From Actinomadura hallensis (GTDB taxonomy: Bacteria; Actinomycetota; Actinomycetes; Streptosporangiales; Streptosporangiaceae), in the NCBI RefSeq assembly GCF_006716765.1, contig NZ_VFPO01000001.1:6076001-6140000 (forward strand): DNA of 64,000 nt, in the 5' to 3' direction. Within the stretch, counting starts at the first letter, position 1. Each line of letters opens with the position of its first letter. Of the stretch, positions 50,556 to 59,537 are shown in pieces. A program made the translations under genes and the position numbers. The notes beneath the pieces were generated by a model. That model made no database searches. It was not told where the DNA came from and was given only the letters and a program-made list of their open reading frames with translations.

Positions 50556-51563
50556 TCAGACCTCGCCCGTCCGGCCGAACAGCAGCTTCCCATACCGCCG
50601 AAAGGCCCGTAGCCCTCCGGGCAGGTCCACGTGACGCTGGCCGCGCCACGCGGTGACCAGCCTGTCGACCGCGTCCACATGGACGGCGGCGAGCGTACCC
50701 GCTGGGCTGCCCGCTTTGACCGCGGCCATCCGCAGTACGCGGGTACGGATGGCCCTGGGAAGTTTTTCGAGATCCTCCAGCCTTATGGCCACCGCGTACC
50801 CGTCGTGGGGGTCCTCCAAGTCGGCGAAGGAGCGTGCGGCCACCTCGTCCAGGTAGTCCGCGTCGTCGCGGAGCATCCTCGCCGTCCGGGCCAACGCCGC
50901 CGCAACACCGGGCCCCAGCGACTTCTCCAGGACGGGCATCACTTCGTGACGTACGCGGACGCGCGTGTAGGCGGGGTCGACGTTGTGCGGGTCGTCCCAT
51001 GGGTCCAACCCCATCGCCTCACAGGCCCTGCGTGTGGTGGCGCGGTCGATCTCCAGCAGAGGTCTCAGATACAGGACGCCGGACCCGCGGCGGAACGAGG
51101 TCGGCATCCCGGCCAGCGATCGGGCCCCCGAACCACGGGCAAGCCCCAGCAGGACGGTTTCGGCTTGGTCGTCTTGGGTGTGGCCGAGCATCACTGCAGC
51201 GGCTCCCAGGCGCTCTGCCACCTCGTCAAGGGCCTGGTACCGCGCCTGGCGGGCGGCGTTCTCCGGCCCGCCCGTACCGTCCACCGTGACCGCGATCGAC
51301 CCGGATGGGTCCAGGCCCAGGTCCGCCATGACCCGCACCACGGCGTCGGCACGCTTGTCCGAACCCGCCTGTAGGCCGTGGTCGACCGTGACGCCTCCGG
51401 CAGTACGACCCGACCTGGGGGCCTCGAAGGCCAGCGCGCCGGCAAGGGCGAGAGAGTCGGCGCCCCCACTACAGGCGGCGAGCACCAACGCGCCTTCGGG
51501 AAGGTCCTCCAAGGCGCGACGTATCGCAACGCGTATCGCGGCCACCGCCGGATCAGGCCCCAT
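50556..51563 (-). CDS. tilS: tRNA(Ile)-lysidine synthase
   Basis: A 335-residue enzyme converting C34 of the minor tRNA-Ile to lysidine, essential for reading AUA. The PP-loop SGGADS is at 32-37, followed by VDHGLQAGS and LGHTQDDQAETVLLGLARGSG. RVRVRHEVMPVL is the tRNA-binding segment. It lacks the large C-terminal domain of E. coli TilS, as usual for actinobacteria. Starts at ATG 51563. Confidence 0.95.
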   Translation of the reverse strand: MGPDPAVAAIRVAIRRALEDLPEGALVLAACSGGADSLALAGALAFEAPRSGRTAGGVTVDHGLQAGSDKRADAVVRVMADLGLDPSGSIAVTVDGTGGPENAARQARYQALDEVAERLGAAAVMLGHTQDDQAETVLLGLARGSGARSLAGMPTSFRRGSGVLYLRPLLEIDRATTRRACEAMGLDPWDDPHNVDPAYTRVRVRHEVMPVLEKSLGPGVAAALARTARMLRDDADYLDEVAARSFADLEDPHDGYAVAIRLEDLEKLPRAIRTRVLRMAAVKAGSPAGTLAAVHVDAVDRLVTAWRGQRHVDLPGGLRAFRRYGKLLFGRTGEV

Positions 51564-51667
51564 GCGAAACCTTTACCACCGCGCGGCACTCGACACGCGC
51601 TGCGGGGCACCGGCCGGTACCGCGCCGAACAGTCCCGGAGCGAGCGCACCCCCGGACGGGCAACGGG

Positions 51668-52789
51668 TCAGGCCTGGTTCGCCTCGGGGGGCGCGTCGAT
51701 GGCCCGGGGGCCGATGACCCTGTTCATCCACAGGGCGGGTTCCTTGATCTCTTCATGCGTGGGCAGCGTCTCCGGCGACCGCCACACCTGGTTGAACCCG
51801 CTCATGCCGACCTCGGTGACGACCCGCCGGACGAAGCGCGAGCCCTCCGCGTACTGCTTCATCTTCAGGTCGATGCCGAGGAGACGGCGGATCGTCTTGT
51901 CGAGCCTGGAACCGCCGTCCCGCCGCCCCTGGAAGCGGGAACGGATCTGCTTGACCGACGGCACCACCTCGGGGCCGACCGCGTCCATCACGTAGTCGCC
52001 GTGCCCCTCGACGAGCGTCATCACCGCGGTGAGGCGGTCGAGGATCTCACGCTGCTCCGGGCTCTGGATCGCGTCGATGAGGTTGGCCTCACCGCCGCGC
52101 ACCGCGTCCGCGACGGCCTCCGCCGCGTCCCGGAGGCGGTCCAGCATCACGCCTGGGTCGAGGTCGGACGCGAGGAGGAACTGCGTCATCTGGTCCTGCA
52201 CGTACTCGCGCAGCCAGTCGACACTGGTGAACTGCGCCCGGTGCGTCTCCTCGTGGAGGCAGACCCAGAGGCGGAAGTCACGCGTGTCCACACCGAGCTC
52301 CTGCTCGACGTGAACGATGTTGGGCGCGACCAGAGTGAGCCTGCCCGTCGGTGCATTGCCGGACGGGTCCGGCGGCAGGAACAGCTCGTACTGCCCCAGG
52401 ACACGGCTCGCCATGTACGCGAGGATCGCGCCCACCTGCATGCCCGTGACGCGGGAACCGACGGCCTGCACCACCATGTTGCCCGCGCCGCCCAGGGGGC
52501 CGGGGGCGCGCCGCTCCGTCATCTGCTCCATCAGCGGCTCGAGCACCACGCGGAAGCCGTCCACGTTCGCCCGGATCCATCCGGGCCGGTCCACGATCGT
52601 GGCGGGATCCGGATCGAGCTCGGACGCCATGCCGGTGAACTCCCGCACATGGCCGTGGGCGATCTTCGACAGCGCGCGCAGCTCAGCCACGGCCTCGCGA
52701 GCCTCGGCATGGCTGACCTGCGGACCCGGCCTGACCAGCCGGGTTCCCGCCTGGACCGCCACGTTCCAGTCGATCATTGAGGCGCTCAT
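51668..52789 (-). CDS. Zinc-dependent metalloprotease, DUF2342 (coenzyme F420-associated family)
   Basis: A 373-residue protein from ATG 52789 (MSASMIDWN). The zinc-binding HEETH is at 179-183 within WVCLHEETHRAQFTSVDWL. Conserved flanks include GQYELFLPPDP, LTLVAPNIVHVEQELG and GDYVMDAVGPEVVPSV. This family is confined to actinobacteria (Rv3626c) and tracks with coenzyme F420 producers; its substrate is unknown. It lies 104 bp beyond dacB and about 100 bp before tilS. Confidence 0.93.
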   Translation of the reverse strand: MSASMIDWNVAVQAGTRLVRPGPQVSHAEAREAVAELRALSKIAHGHVREFTGMASELDPDPATIVDRPGWIRANVDGFRVVLEPLMEQMTERRAPGPLGGAGNMVVQAVGSRVTGMQVGAILAYMASRVLGQYELFLPPDPSGNAPTGRLTLVAPNIVHVEQELGVDTRDFRLWVCLHEETHRAQFTSVDWLREYVQDQMTQFLLASDLDPGVMLDRLRDAAEAVADAVRGGEANLIDAIQSPEQREILDRLTAVMTLVEGHGDYVMDAVGPEVVPSVKQIRSRFQGRRDGGSRLDKTIRRLLGIDLKMKQYAEGSRFVRRVVTEVGMSGFNQVWRSPETLPTHEEIKEPALWMNRVIGPRAIDAPPEANQA

Positions 52790-52892
52790 GTACTCCACCG
52801 TACGTTCTGGACGTGGCGCCGGAGCGCCCCTGCACAGTCGGTTAACGAACAACCGCCGTGGTTATCTCCCATATGACCGGGTCCACACCCGT

Positions 52893-54341
52893 TCAGCCTC
52901 CGGCTGAGGGCGCGTTGCCGCAGCCGCAGGCTGCGACGGCGGCCGCGAGCCGGTCGAGTTTCCCTGGGTCGACCGCGCCCTTGCCGTCCCCGGCCATGAA
53001 GGCGAACGCGAGAAGCCGGCCGTCGGCGTCATGCGCGAGCCCCGCAAGCGTGCTGACCCCCGCCAGAGTGCCGGTCTTGGCGCGGACCACCCCCAGCCCC
53101 GGCAGGCTCTCCGCCGACATGAAGCGCGGCGGGCTCAGCGTCCCGGAGAACCCGGCGACCGGTAGGCCGGTGATGGCCGAACGGAGCTCCGGATGGTCCT
53201 CGCTGGCGGCGAGCGAGACCAGGTGGGCCAGCGCCATCGGCGTGATGCGATTCCGGGTCGACAGCCCACTGCCGTCGTGCAGGGTGATCCCTTCGGTCAC
53301 CCCCATGCCTGCGAGGACCTGCCCCACGGCCTGTGCGGCGTCGGCGAAGGTCGGTGGACGTCCCTGCTTGATGGCGACCTGCCTCGCCACGGCTTCGGCG
53401 ACGTCGTTGTCGCTCTCGGACATCAGATACTCGACGAGCGCGGACATGGGCGGTGACTGGACGGCGCCGAGCTGCGCCGAGCCCTCCTGTGCGACCGTCC
53501 TTCTCCCCGGCCTCGCGGTCACCCCGTTCTCTGTCAGCAGCCGAGCGAACTTCTGCACGGCGGCTGCAGGCGGATCAGAGACCCGTGTCCGCCTGGACGG
53601 GTTCCCCGGAGACACACGTCCTTCGTCCACCATCAAGGCGGTGACCGGAGCGACCTCACCGTCGGGGATGTAGTTGGGCTTCCACCCGGCGGCCGTATGG
53701 GGACCTTCGTAGGCGGACACGTCGTAGTCCACCATCACCCGCTGCACGCCGGACGCCTTCAGCGCCGTGGCGGTCTGCTGAGCCAGCTCTAGGAGGGACG
53801 CCCACGGCGGATGGCCGACCCCCTGACGCGCGGGCAACGCGGTCAAGGTAGGATCCCCGCCTCCGACCAGTACGATTCGGCCGCTCCCGCCTTGCACGAC
53901 CTGCGTGGTGATCCGGTGCGCGGGTCCGAGCGAGACCAGCGCCGCCACCGACGTCACCAGCTTCGTCGTCGAGGCCGGGGTGGCGGGCCGGTCGGCCTGC
54001 CTCTCGAACAGGGAACGGCGGGTCGCCGCGTCGATCACCACCGCGTTGATCTTCGAGCGGGGGCCTCCGACGATCTCCGAGAGCCGGCCCGCCAGGACCG
54101 GCGCGTCGGGCAGCGCGCCCGAGCCCGGGTCCAGCGGGGCGATCGCCGCGGAGGCCGGGGCCTGGACGAGGTCGCGCTCCGCCACGCTCGGAGGCTGCGG
54201 GGAAAGGCGACGGTCGGGTGTGAGTTTTACCACTGCCAGCCCGGCGGTGACGGTGAAAACGTTAAGGAGGGACAGCGACAGGACCACGAGGGCACGGCCC
54301 CGTCCAGGCACGTGACCGCCCCTCTCCCACTCAGCACTCAC
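52893..54341 (-). CDS. dacB: D-alanyl-D-alanine carboxypeptidase/endopeptidase (PBP4 type)
   Basis: About 482 residues with an N-terminal anchor (18-40: LVVLSLSLLNVFTVTAGLAV). The class C PBP motifs are complete: SxxK as STTK (124-127) in PATPASTTKLV, SxN as ESDN, and KTG in VRAKTGTLAGVS. It trims peptidoglycan stem peptides. GTG 54341 is given; TTG 54344 or GTG 54311 are alternatives. The C terminus ends AAVAACGCGNAPS, with two Cys close together. Divergent from ppa (Rv3627c/Rv3628 order). Confidence 0.93.
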   Translation of the reverse strand: MSAEWERGGHVPGRGRALVVLSLSLLNVFTVTAGLAVVKLTPDRRLSPQPPSVAERDLVQAPASAAIAPLDPGSGALPDAPVLAGRLSEIVGGPRSKINAVVIDAATRRSLFERQADRPATPASTTKLVTSVAALVSLGPAHRITTQVVQGGSGRIVLVGGGDPTLTALPARQGVGHPPWASLLELAQQTATALKASGVQRVMVDYDVSAYEGPHTAAGWKPNYIPDGEVAPVTALMVDEGRVSPGNPSRRTRVSDPPAAAVQKFARLLTENGVTARPGRRTVAQEGSAQLGAVQSPPMSALVEYLMSESDNDVAEAVARQVAIKQGRPPTFADAAQAVGQVLAGMGVTEGITLHDGSGLSTRNRITPMALAHLVSLAASEDHPELRSAITGLPVAGFSGTLSPPRFMSAESLPGLGVVRAKTGTLAGVSTLAGLAHDADGRLLAFAFMAGDGKGAVDPGKLDRLAAAVAACGCGNAPSAGG

Positions 54342-54443
54342 CAACGTGCGACATCCTTATACATGGGAACGCCCTGTGTGGACGGCCTCGCCCACGGTTC
54401 CCGAAAGACTATTCACTGCAGCGCGCAGGGAGCGGAGGACATC

Positions 54444-54935
54444 TTGGATTTCGACGTAACCATTGAGATTCCGAAGGGCCAGCGCAACAAGTACGAGGTG
54501 GACCACGAGACCGGGCGCATCAGGCTCGACCGCATGCTGTTCACCTCCACGCAGTATCCGGCCGACTACGGGTTCATCGAGAACACCCTCGGCGAGGACG
54601 GCGACCCCCTCGACGCGATGGTCCTCCTGCAGGAGCCGACGTTCCCCGGCTGCCTCATCCGCTGCCGCGCCGTGGGGATGTTCCGGATGACGGACGAGGC
54701 CGGCGGTGACGACAAGGTCCTGTGCGTCCCCGCGACCGACCCCCGCATGGAGCACCTGCGCGACATCCACCACGTCGCCGAGTTCGACCGGCTGGAGATA
54801 CAGCACTTCTTCGAGGTCTACAAGGACCTGGAGCCCGGCAAGTCCGTCGAGGGCGCCAGCTGGGTCGGGCGCGTCGAGGCGGAGCTGGAGATCGAGCGGT
54901 CCTTCAAGCGCGCGGCGGACCAGGGCGGCCACTGA
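54444..54935 (+). CDS. ppa: Inorganic pyrophosphatase
   Basis: A 163-residue soluble family I pyrophosphatase. The start is TTG 54444, with GGAGG six bases upstream; it gives MDFDVTIEIPKGQRNKYEVD, the family N terminus. Active-site residues lie in EIPKGQRNKYE, DYGFIENTLGEDGDPLDA (three Mg-binding Asp) and VEGASWVGR. It removes PPi from synthetases such as LysS, TilS and PanC. Ends at a bidirectional terminator. Confidence 0.96.
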   Translation: MDFDVTIEIPKGQRNKYEVDHETGRIRLDRMLFTSTQYPADYGFIENTLGEDGDPLDAMVLLQEPTFPGCLIRCRAVGMFRMTDEAGGDDKVLCVPATDPRMEHLRDIHHVAEFDRLEIQHFFEVYKDLEPGKSVEGASWVGRVEAELEIERSFKRAADQGGH

Positions 54936-55091
54936 GCGCCGTCCGCCCGGTCGGCCGAAGACCCCCCGCCCCCCGATCCGACGTGCCGGACGGCGGACGA
55001 CCGGGAACGGAGCCGGGACGGGACGGGACCGCGGCCGGGGAGTCGCGGAGGGCGTCGATCCGCTCCCGCGCCCACGCGACACGATTCGCGA

Positions 55092-55129
55092 AGAACCCTT
55101 CCGCACGGGTCACCGCGCGGAAGGGTTCT
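55092..55129. terminator. Bidirectional hairpin between ppa and the NlpC/P60 gene
   Basis: AGAACCCTTCCGC pairs perfectly with GCGGAAGGGTTCT over 13 bp with a 12-nt loop. It lies between two convergent genes and can serve both. Confidence 0.8.
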
Positions 55130-55203
55130 CGCCGTCCGCGCTCCCTGGGCCAGCCCCTCAGAGACACGGCCAGCTTCAGGAGCGTGGTAGCCGAAGGACG
55201 GGG

Positions 55204-56499
55204 TCAGCCAGAGGGACGGGTGGCACCGATCAGGTCGCCCCTGTGGATGCTCGCTATGCGCACCCGTCCACCGGTGTAAGGCGCCTCCACCATCTGCCCC
55301 TTGCCGATGTAGATGCCCACATGGTGGATGGTGTCGGGGTCGGACGTGTCTTTGGCGAAGAAGACGAGGTCCCCTGGACGCAGGGCGTCGAGAGGGACGC
55401 GCGGCCCTGAGGTCCATTGCGTCCCCGTCCAGTGGTCGAGCTGCACGCCCGCCTTGTGCCACGCGTACATCGCCAGGCCCGAGCAGTCGAAGCCGCGGAT
55501 CCCGGCACCGTGCGCTATGCCGCGGCTCGGGCCGGCGATCGTCCCGCCGCCCCACGAGTAGGGCGTGCCCAGCCACTTGAGCGCCGCTCGCACCGCGATC
55601 GCGCCCGGCGCCGCCGACGTGATCGGTCCGTCTGCGGCGGGACGTCCCGAACCTGTGAAGGCCGCACCCGCCTGGTGTGCCTTCGCGCTCTGCAACGCTC
55701 GTTCCCGCGCGCGCTTGAGCCGGGCGGTTCGGGCTTCGGCCTTTCCAAGGCGGCGTTCCAGGCGCCGCTTCTCCGCCTCGATGCGGTCCACGGACTCCTG
55801 CTGCCTGGACACCGCGTCCTCGGCGAGCCGTCTGGCCTCCTCAGCGCGCCTCATCGCCTCCTTGTGCCGGTCGAGGGCTCGCTGCGCCTGCCTACGGAAC
55901 ACGTCGGCGACGTTCTTGGACGCCTCCACGCGGTCGACCATGACCGTGCGCCTCTTGACGAGCACCTCCGCCATCGCGGCCCGGTCCATGAAGCCCTGGG
56001 GACCCCCGTCGCCGACGAGCGCCGAGGAGATCTGGTCGTAGCCGGTGTTGTTCCGGTAGAGCTGCGCGGCCATGGAGGCCAGTCCCGCCCGTGCCTCCTC
56101 CAGCCTGCGGTCCGCGTCCGACAGCCGCGCTTGGGCGTCCCTATGAGCCTGCAGGGATCGCTGCAGTTCGAGCCGTTGGCCGTTGTAGCGCTCCACTGCG
56201 GCCGCCGCGGCGACGGCCAGCCGGTCGAGTTCACCGTCCGCCTGCGCGAGCTTGGCCTTCGTCCGGCCTACCTCGGCGGCTCGTTCCCTGACCTGGCGTT
56301 CGCTGTGCTCGATGTCCTCCGCGCTGGGGGCGGGCTCAGTGGGGGTGGGCTGGGCCGAGGCGACCGGGACGAGAAGACTCATGCCGATCGCCGCGGTGGA
56401 GGTGAAGGCGGCCACACGGAGCGCCAGCCCGCGGGGGCAGCTGCGAGGTGGGGACGAGGTCGCGCGACGGGTCCCTTCTGCGCCAGGTGCCATGAGCAC
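55204..56499 (-). CDS. Secreted NlpC/P60 peptidoglycan endopeptidase, long coiled-coil type
   Basis: A 431-residue protein. GTG 56499 has GGGGG five bases upstream and is preferred to ATG 56493. Signal peptide core at about 28-45, cleavage near VASAQP. A very long coiled coil (about 60-275: SERQVRERAAEVGRTKAK and many Arg/Glu/Ala heptads) precedes the NlpC/P60 domain: WLGTPYSWGGG, GFDCSGLAMYAW with the catalytic Cys, and TIHHVGIYIG with the His. A paralogue lies at 17649. The coiled coil probably regulates access to the active site. Confidence 0.92.
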   Translation of the reverse strand: MLMAPGAEGTRRATSSPPRSCPRGLALRVAAFTSTAAIGMSLLVPVASAQPTPTEPAPSAEDIEHSERQVRERAAEVGRTKAKLAQADGELDRLAVAAAAAVERYNGQRLELQRSLQAHRDAQARLSDADRRLEEARAGLASMAAQLYRNNTGYDQISSALVGDGGPQGFMDRAAMAEVLVKRRTVMVDRVEASKNVADVFRRQAQRALDRHKEAMRRAEEARRLAEDAVSRQQESVDRIEAEKRRLERRLGKAEARTARLKRARERALQSAKAHQAGAAFTGSGRPAADGPITSAAPGAIAVRAALKWLGTPYSWGGGTIAGPSRGIAHGAGIRGFDCSGLAMYAWHKAGVQLDHWTGTQWTSGPRVPLDALRPGDLVFFAKDTSDPDTIHHVGIYIGKGQMVEAPYTGGRVRIASIHRGDLIGATRPSG

Positions 56500-56588
56500 G
56501 TTTTCCCCCGGACGATTACTGCTTAGCGCAAACGATCACCTACGAAGAGTAGTTGAGTCGGGCAACGACAGGTACTGCGCCACACCCG

Positions 56589-58418
56589 TCAGGAACTGGA
56601 TGCCGGGCTCGTCCCGGAAGACGCAGACGTAGTAGGGGATGACGGTCCTGTGGACGCCGCCGACTCGTTCCCGGCCAGTGACGGGTCGGAAGGAGGTCGT
56701 GCAGAGGGTGGCGGCGCAGAGGGCGAAGGGCCGGATGGCCCTGGCTCCGAAGGCGGATGCTCTGTGGGCGGAGGTCCTGTAGGCGAAGGCGGCTTCGTAC
56801 CAGGCGGCGGTGTATCAGAGGGCTCCCCTGGACGCTGCGTGCTGGGAGGCTGCGTGCCGGGAGGCGTCGACGGCTCGGCGGGGTCGGTCGGCGTGGGCGT
56901 CGGATCGGGCGCCGGGACGTCGGGCCGCCAGGTGACGTATACCCGGCTGGAACCCGGCTGGAAGGTGATGGTGCCTGCCCCGCGGGATTTGGACGCCCGT
57001 GAGACGTGTACGCGCACGGTCACTGCCTGCCCGGAGGCAAGACGCCCGGACGACGGATGGACCCTTATCGCCCCCTGGGGCTTTGCTTGCCAGGTCACCG
57101 GTCCGCCTTCTGCCCGTAGGTCTACGGACCCCTCGGAGCCTCCTGCCAGGTCGAGATAGAGCGGGGAGACCGCCAGCGTTCCCTTGGCAGCGGATCCCGT
57201 CCGCGGGTCGGCGGATGCGGACGGTGAGGACGAGGCCCCCAAAGCCGCTGCCGGAGCGGACGATGCCTTCGCGCCCAGCGGGAACGTGGCCGACACGGGG
57301 GCGGCGTTGATATGGCCGGCGCTCTGCGGATGCTCCGATCGTCCAGACGTGCGTTGCTGCGACTGACCGGGCATCACGGTAGGACGCGGACCGGCGACAG
57401 TGTCGACGGCGTCATGCCCAGTGCCGAGCAGGCCATAGATGGAGACGATCCCACCACCGGACAACAGCGCCACTACGGCGAGCACCACAGCGGCACGAGC
57501 CGCCTGCGCTCCCGGTCCGGCCTCTTCCTGCGGGGGTGACGCCTTACGGAGGCGGCGCAGTAACGGTGGCCCGCCGGAACCCGGCGCCCACGCCGACCTG
57601 ACCGGTTGCAGACCCTGGACGGGAAACCCGTCCAGGTTGAACTCGCTGACCCGTCCGGCGACGAAGAGCCTGTAGCCGACCAATTCCGGATCGAGGAAGC
57701 AGCTCATCACCCTCAGGCGCAGTTCCGGTGGCGGACTGACATCCGGAAGAAGCCCGTACACCTTGGCGGGCGACACGGCACGGGGGCGGTACACACCGCA
57801 GGTGGAGCACTCGTCCGCATGCTCCGTCAGCCGACGGTTCGTGGGGTGGACGAGGTCCCCATGTCTTTCTCGGAGCAACTCCGCACGTCGCACGCAGTCA
57901 TAAGGACCCTGGTGCGCGAGCATCTCGGCCGTAAGCGCCTCTTCGAGCTCGTTGTGCGCGCTTTCCAGCACGGACTGGGCGTCCCTCAGCGGTACATCGA
58001 AGACCGCCGCCAGATCGGGAACCGAAAGCCCGTGCCTGATCCGCAGGTCGAGCATTTCCCGGGAGTCCGGTCTCAGCGCCATTACCGCACGCCACGCGAT
58101 GATGCGCCGGTCGACGTCCTCCTGGTCGTGCATGGCGACCGGCACGTCCGGTGCCTGTTCCCTGGACGGCAACCGACGCCCGCACTCCAGCCTGGCGACG
58201 GCGAACAGCCACGGGACGATCCGCTCAGGGTCGCGCAGCTTGCCGATGTGGGCGTCCGCCACCAGGAACGTTTCGCGCAGGGCCACCTGGGCGGCGTCCC
58301 GGTTGCGCAACTGGAGCCAGCAGTAGGCGTAGAGCCGGTCGGCATGGGCGTTGTACAGGGCGGCCGGGGCGTCCGGATCACGGTCGCGCAGCGCCTCGAC
58401 CAGGAGATGGTCGTCCAT
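56589..58418 (-). CDS. Single-chain sigma-factor/zinc-finger/TM/BACON-like membrane protein
   Basis: A 609-residue multidomain protein. Residues 5-85 resemble ECF sigma region 2 (DPDAPAALYNAHADRLYAYC, with PWLFAVARLECGR), and 110-165 region 4 (DSREMLDLRIRHGLSVPDL). Next comes His200-x3-Cys204-x2-Cys207, the zinc motif of ZAS anti-sigma domains. One TM helix spans about 309-331. Outside, 413-499 is a BACON/Ig-like beta domain (LAVSPLYLDLAGGSEGSV, VHVSRASKSRGAGTI), then a Pro/Ser tail to the C terminus. DNA contacts in region 4 look weak, so it may be a sensor rather than an active sigma factor. Confidence 0.8.
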   Translation of the reverse strand: MDDHLLVEALRDRDPDAPAALYNAHADRLYAYCWLQLRNRDAAQVALRETFLVADAHIGKLRDPERIVPWLFAVARLECGRRLPSREQAPDVPVAMHDQEDVDRRIIAWRAVMALRPDSREMLDLRIRHGLSVPDLAAVFDVPLRDAQSVLESAHNELEEALTAEMLAHQGPYDCVRRAELLRERHGDLVHPTNRRLTEHADECSTCGVYRPRAVSPAKVYGLLPDVSPPPELRLRVMSCFLDPELVGYRLFVAGRVSEFNLDGFPVQGLQPVRSAWAPGSGGPPLLRRLRKASPPQEEAGPGAQAARAAVVLAVVALLSGGGIVSIYGLLGTGHDAVDTVAGPRPTVMPGQSQQRTSGRSEHPQSAGHINAAPVSATFPLGAKASSAPAAALGASSSPSASADPRTGSAAKGTLAVSPLYLDLAGGSEGSVDLRAEGGPVTWQAKPQGAIRVHPSSGRLASGQAVTVRVHVSRASKSRGAGTITFQPGSSRVYVTWRPDVPAPDPTPTPTDPAEPSTPPGTQPPSTQRPGEPSDTPPPGTKPPSPTGPPPTEHPPSEPGPSGPSPSAPPPSARPPSDPSLAGNESAASTGPSSPTTSASSGTSPASSS

Positions 58419-58639
58419 GCCACAGAAGGTAGGGGTTTTCGGCGCCCCTTACTGGCAATTTCAAGAGATCCAACTCAGATACCGAACACCATTCTCACCC
58501 TTTCGGTGATGCTTTTGCAGGATGTCGCGGATGTAGGAACTTAGCCTGTTCGCCGGAAGTGATACGCGAAAAGATCGATCATTTGGCATTTCGGCGATCG
58601 CCCACCGACCCTGATCGTCCACCGGCCCCGAGGGACCTC

Positions 58640-59395
58640 TCACTCGGGAAGGATGATTTCCATCATCGGCGGCAAGAGCCGTTCGGCGGCCGCCGCAATG
58701 GCGGCGACCTGTGCGCTGGTGTAGACGACCGGCTCCCTCGCGATCCTCCGCGGTATCGCCTTGGCCGAGCAGAACAACACTCCCCGGTGCTCGACACCGT
58801 CACGAGGGACACGTGCCCCATGGACAACGACCAACGGCGTCACACGCACGTCCTGGCCCAGCTCTTCGGACAGGAGGTCGGCCACAACGTCTGCTGTACG
58901 CACGGCCAGACGGGTCACGCCGACGACCGGCTTGGACCCCACCCAAAGGCGACGCTCCTCCACGCGCAGACGAGCCGTCACCCGGAACCGCCGACTGGCG
59001 ATCGCATAGACGCCGGACAGGCCGATCACGAGGTGATCGAGATTCGCCATGGGCCTGGGTCCACCCGGCAAGGCCCTGTCGTGCAGGACATGGAAGCCCG
59101 CCGGGTCGAGACGAGCCAGTCTCCGTCCGGTACGACGTTCGGCAAGAGCGCCACGTCGCCAGCCGGCCACGGACCCTGGCCGGAACCTCACATAGGCGAC
59201 GTGCCCGCAGATGAAGAGTGCGGCGACCACAAGCCCCGCCCACCAGGCGCTCAGACCGGCCGCGATGACCCCCGAGCCAGCCGCCGCCACGGTCCGAACC
59301 GTCCAGCGTTCCCAGCGATGCTCCGCGGCCAGCGCACGGTAACGGTACGTGGCCGACGCCCCCGCGTCGGACACACCGATCCCGCTGCTGCGCAC
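58640..59395 (-). CDS. NERD (nuclease-related) domain membrane protein
   Basis: A 251-residue protein from GTG 59395. Two hydrophobic helices at about 35-68 (VRTVAAAGSGVIAAGLSAWW and LVVAALFICGHVAYV) are followed by a NERD-like domain: AERRTGRRLARLDPAGFHVLHDRALPG contains the conserved GERxT-like start; NLDHLVIGLSGVYAI carries the Asp of the nuclease core; ADVVADLLSEEL and RVTPLVVVHG close it. NERD proteins are thought to be nucleases or membrane-bound DNA processing factors. Divergent from the MerR gene. Confidence 0.82.
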   Translation of the reverse strand: MRSSGIGVSDAGASATYRYRALAAEHRWERWTVRTVAAAGSGVIAAGLSAWWAGLVVAALFICGHVAYVRFRPGSVAGWRRGALAERRTGRRLARLDPAGFHVLHDRALPGGPRPMANLDHLVIGLSGVYAIASRRFRVTARLRVEERRLWVGSKPVVGVTRLAVRTADVVADLLSEELGQDVRVTPLVVVHGARVPRDGVEHRGVLFCSAKAIPRRIAREPVVYTSAQVAAIAAAAERLLPPMMEIILPE

Positions 59396-59501
59396 CGCAA
59401 AAACCCCTTCTCATCCACCCCCGAGCCGCACCCGGCGGCACAAGCGTGCGGCAGCCCGGCGACCCCGGCAAGGACTTCCTTTACTTGATCTTCCTTCGAA
59501 G

Positions 59502-59527
59502 TTGACAGTGTCATCGTGACAGTGTCA
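59502..59527 (+). promoter_or_regulatory. Tandem operator overlapping the MerR-VIT/VWA promoter
   Basis: TGACAGTGTCA occurs twice (59503-59513, 59517-59527), each an 11-bp palindrome, 14 bp apart. The first includes a TTGACA -35-like hexamer. The MerR start codon is 10 bp further on, so the transcript is almost leaderless. Autoregulation by the MerR protein is likely. Confidence 0.65.
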
Positions 59528-59537
59528 TCATCGACGC

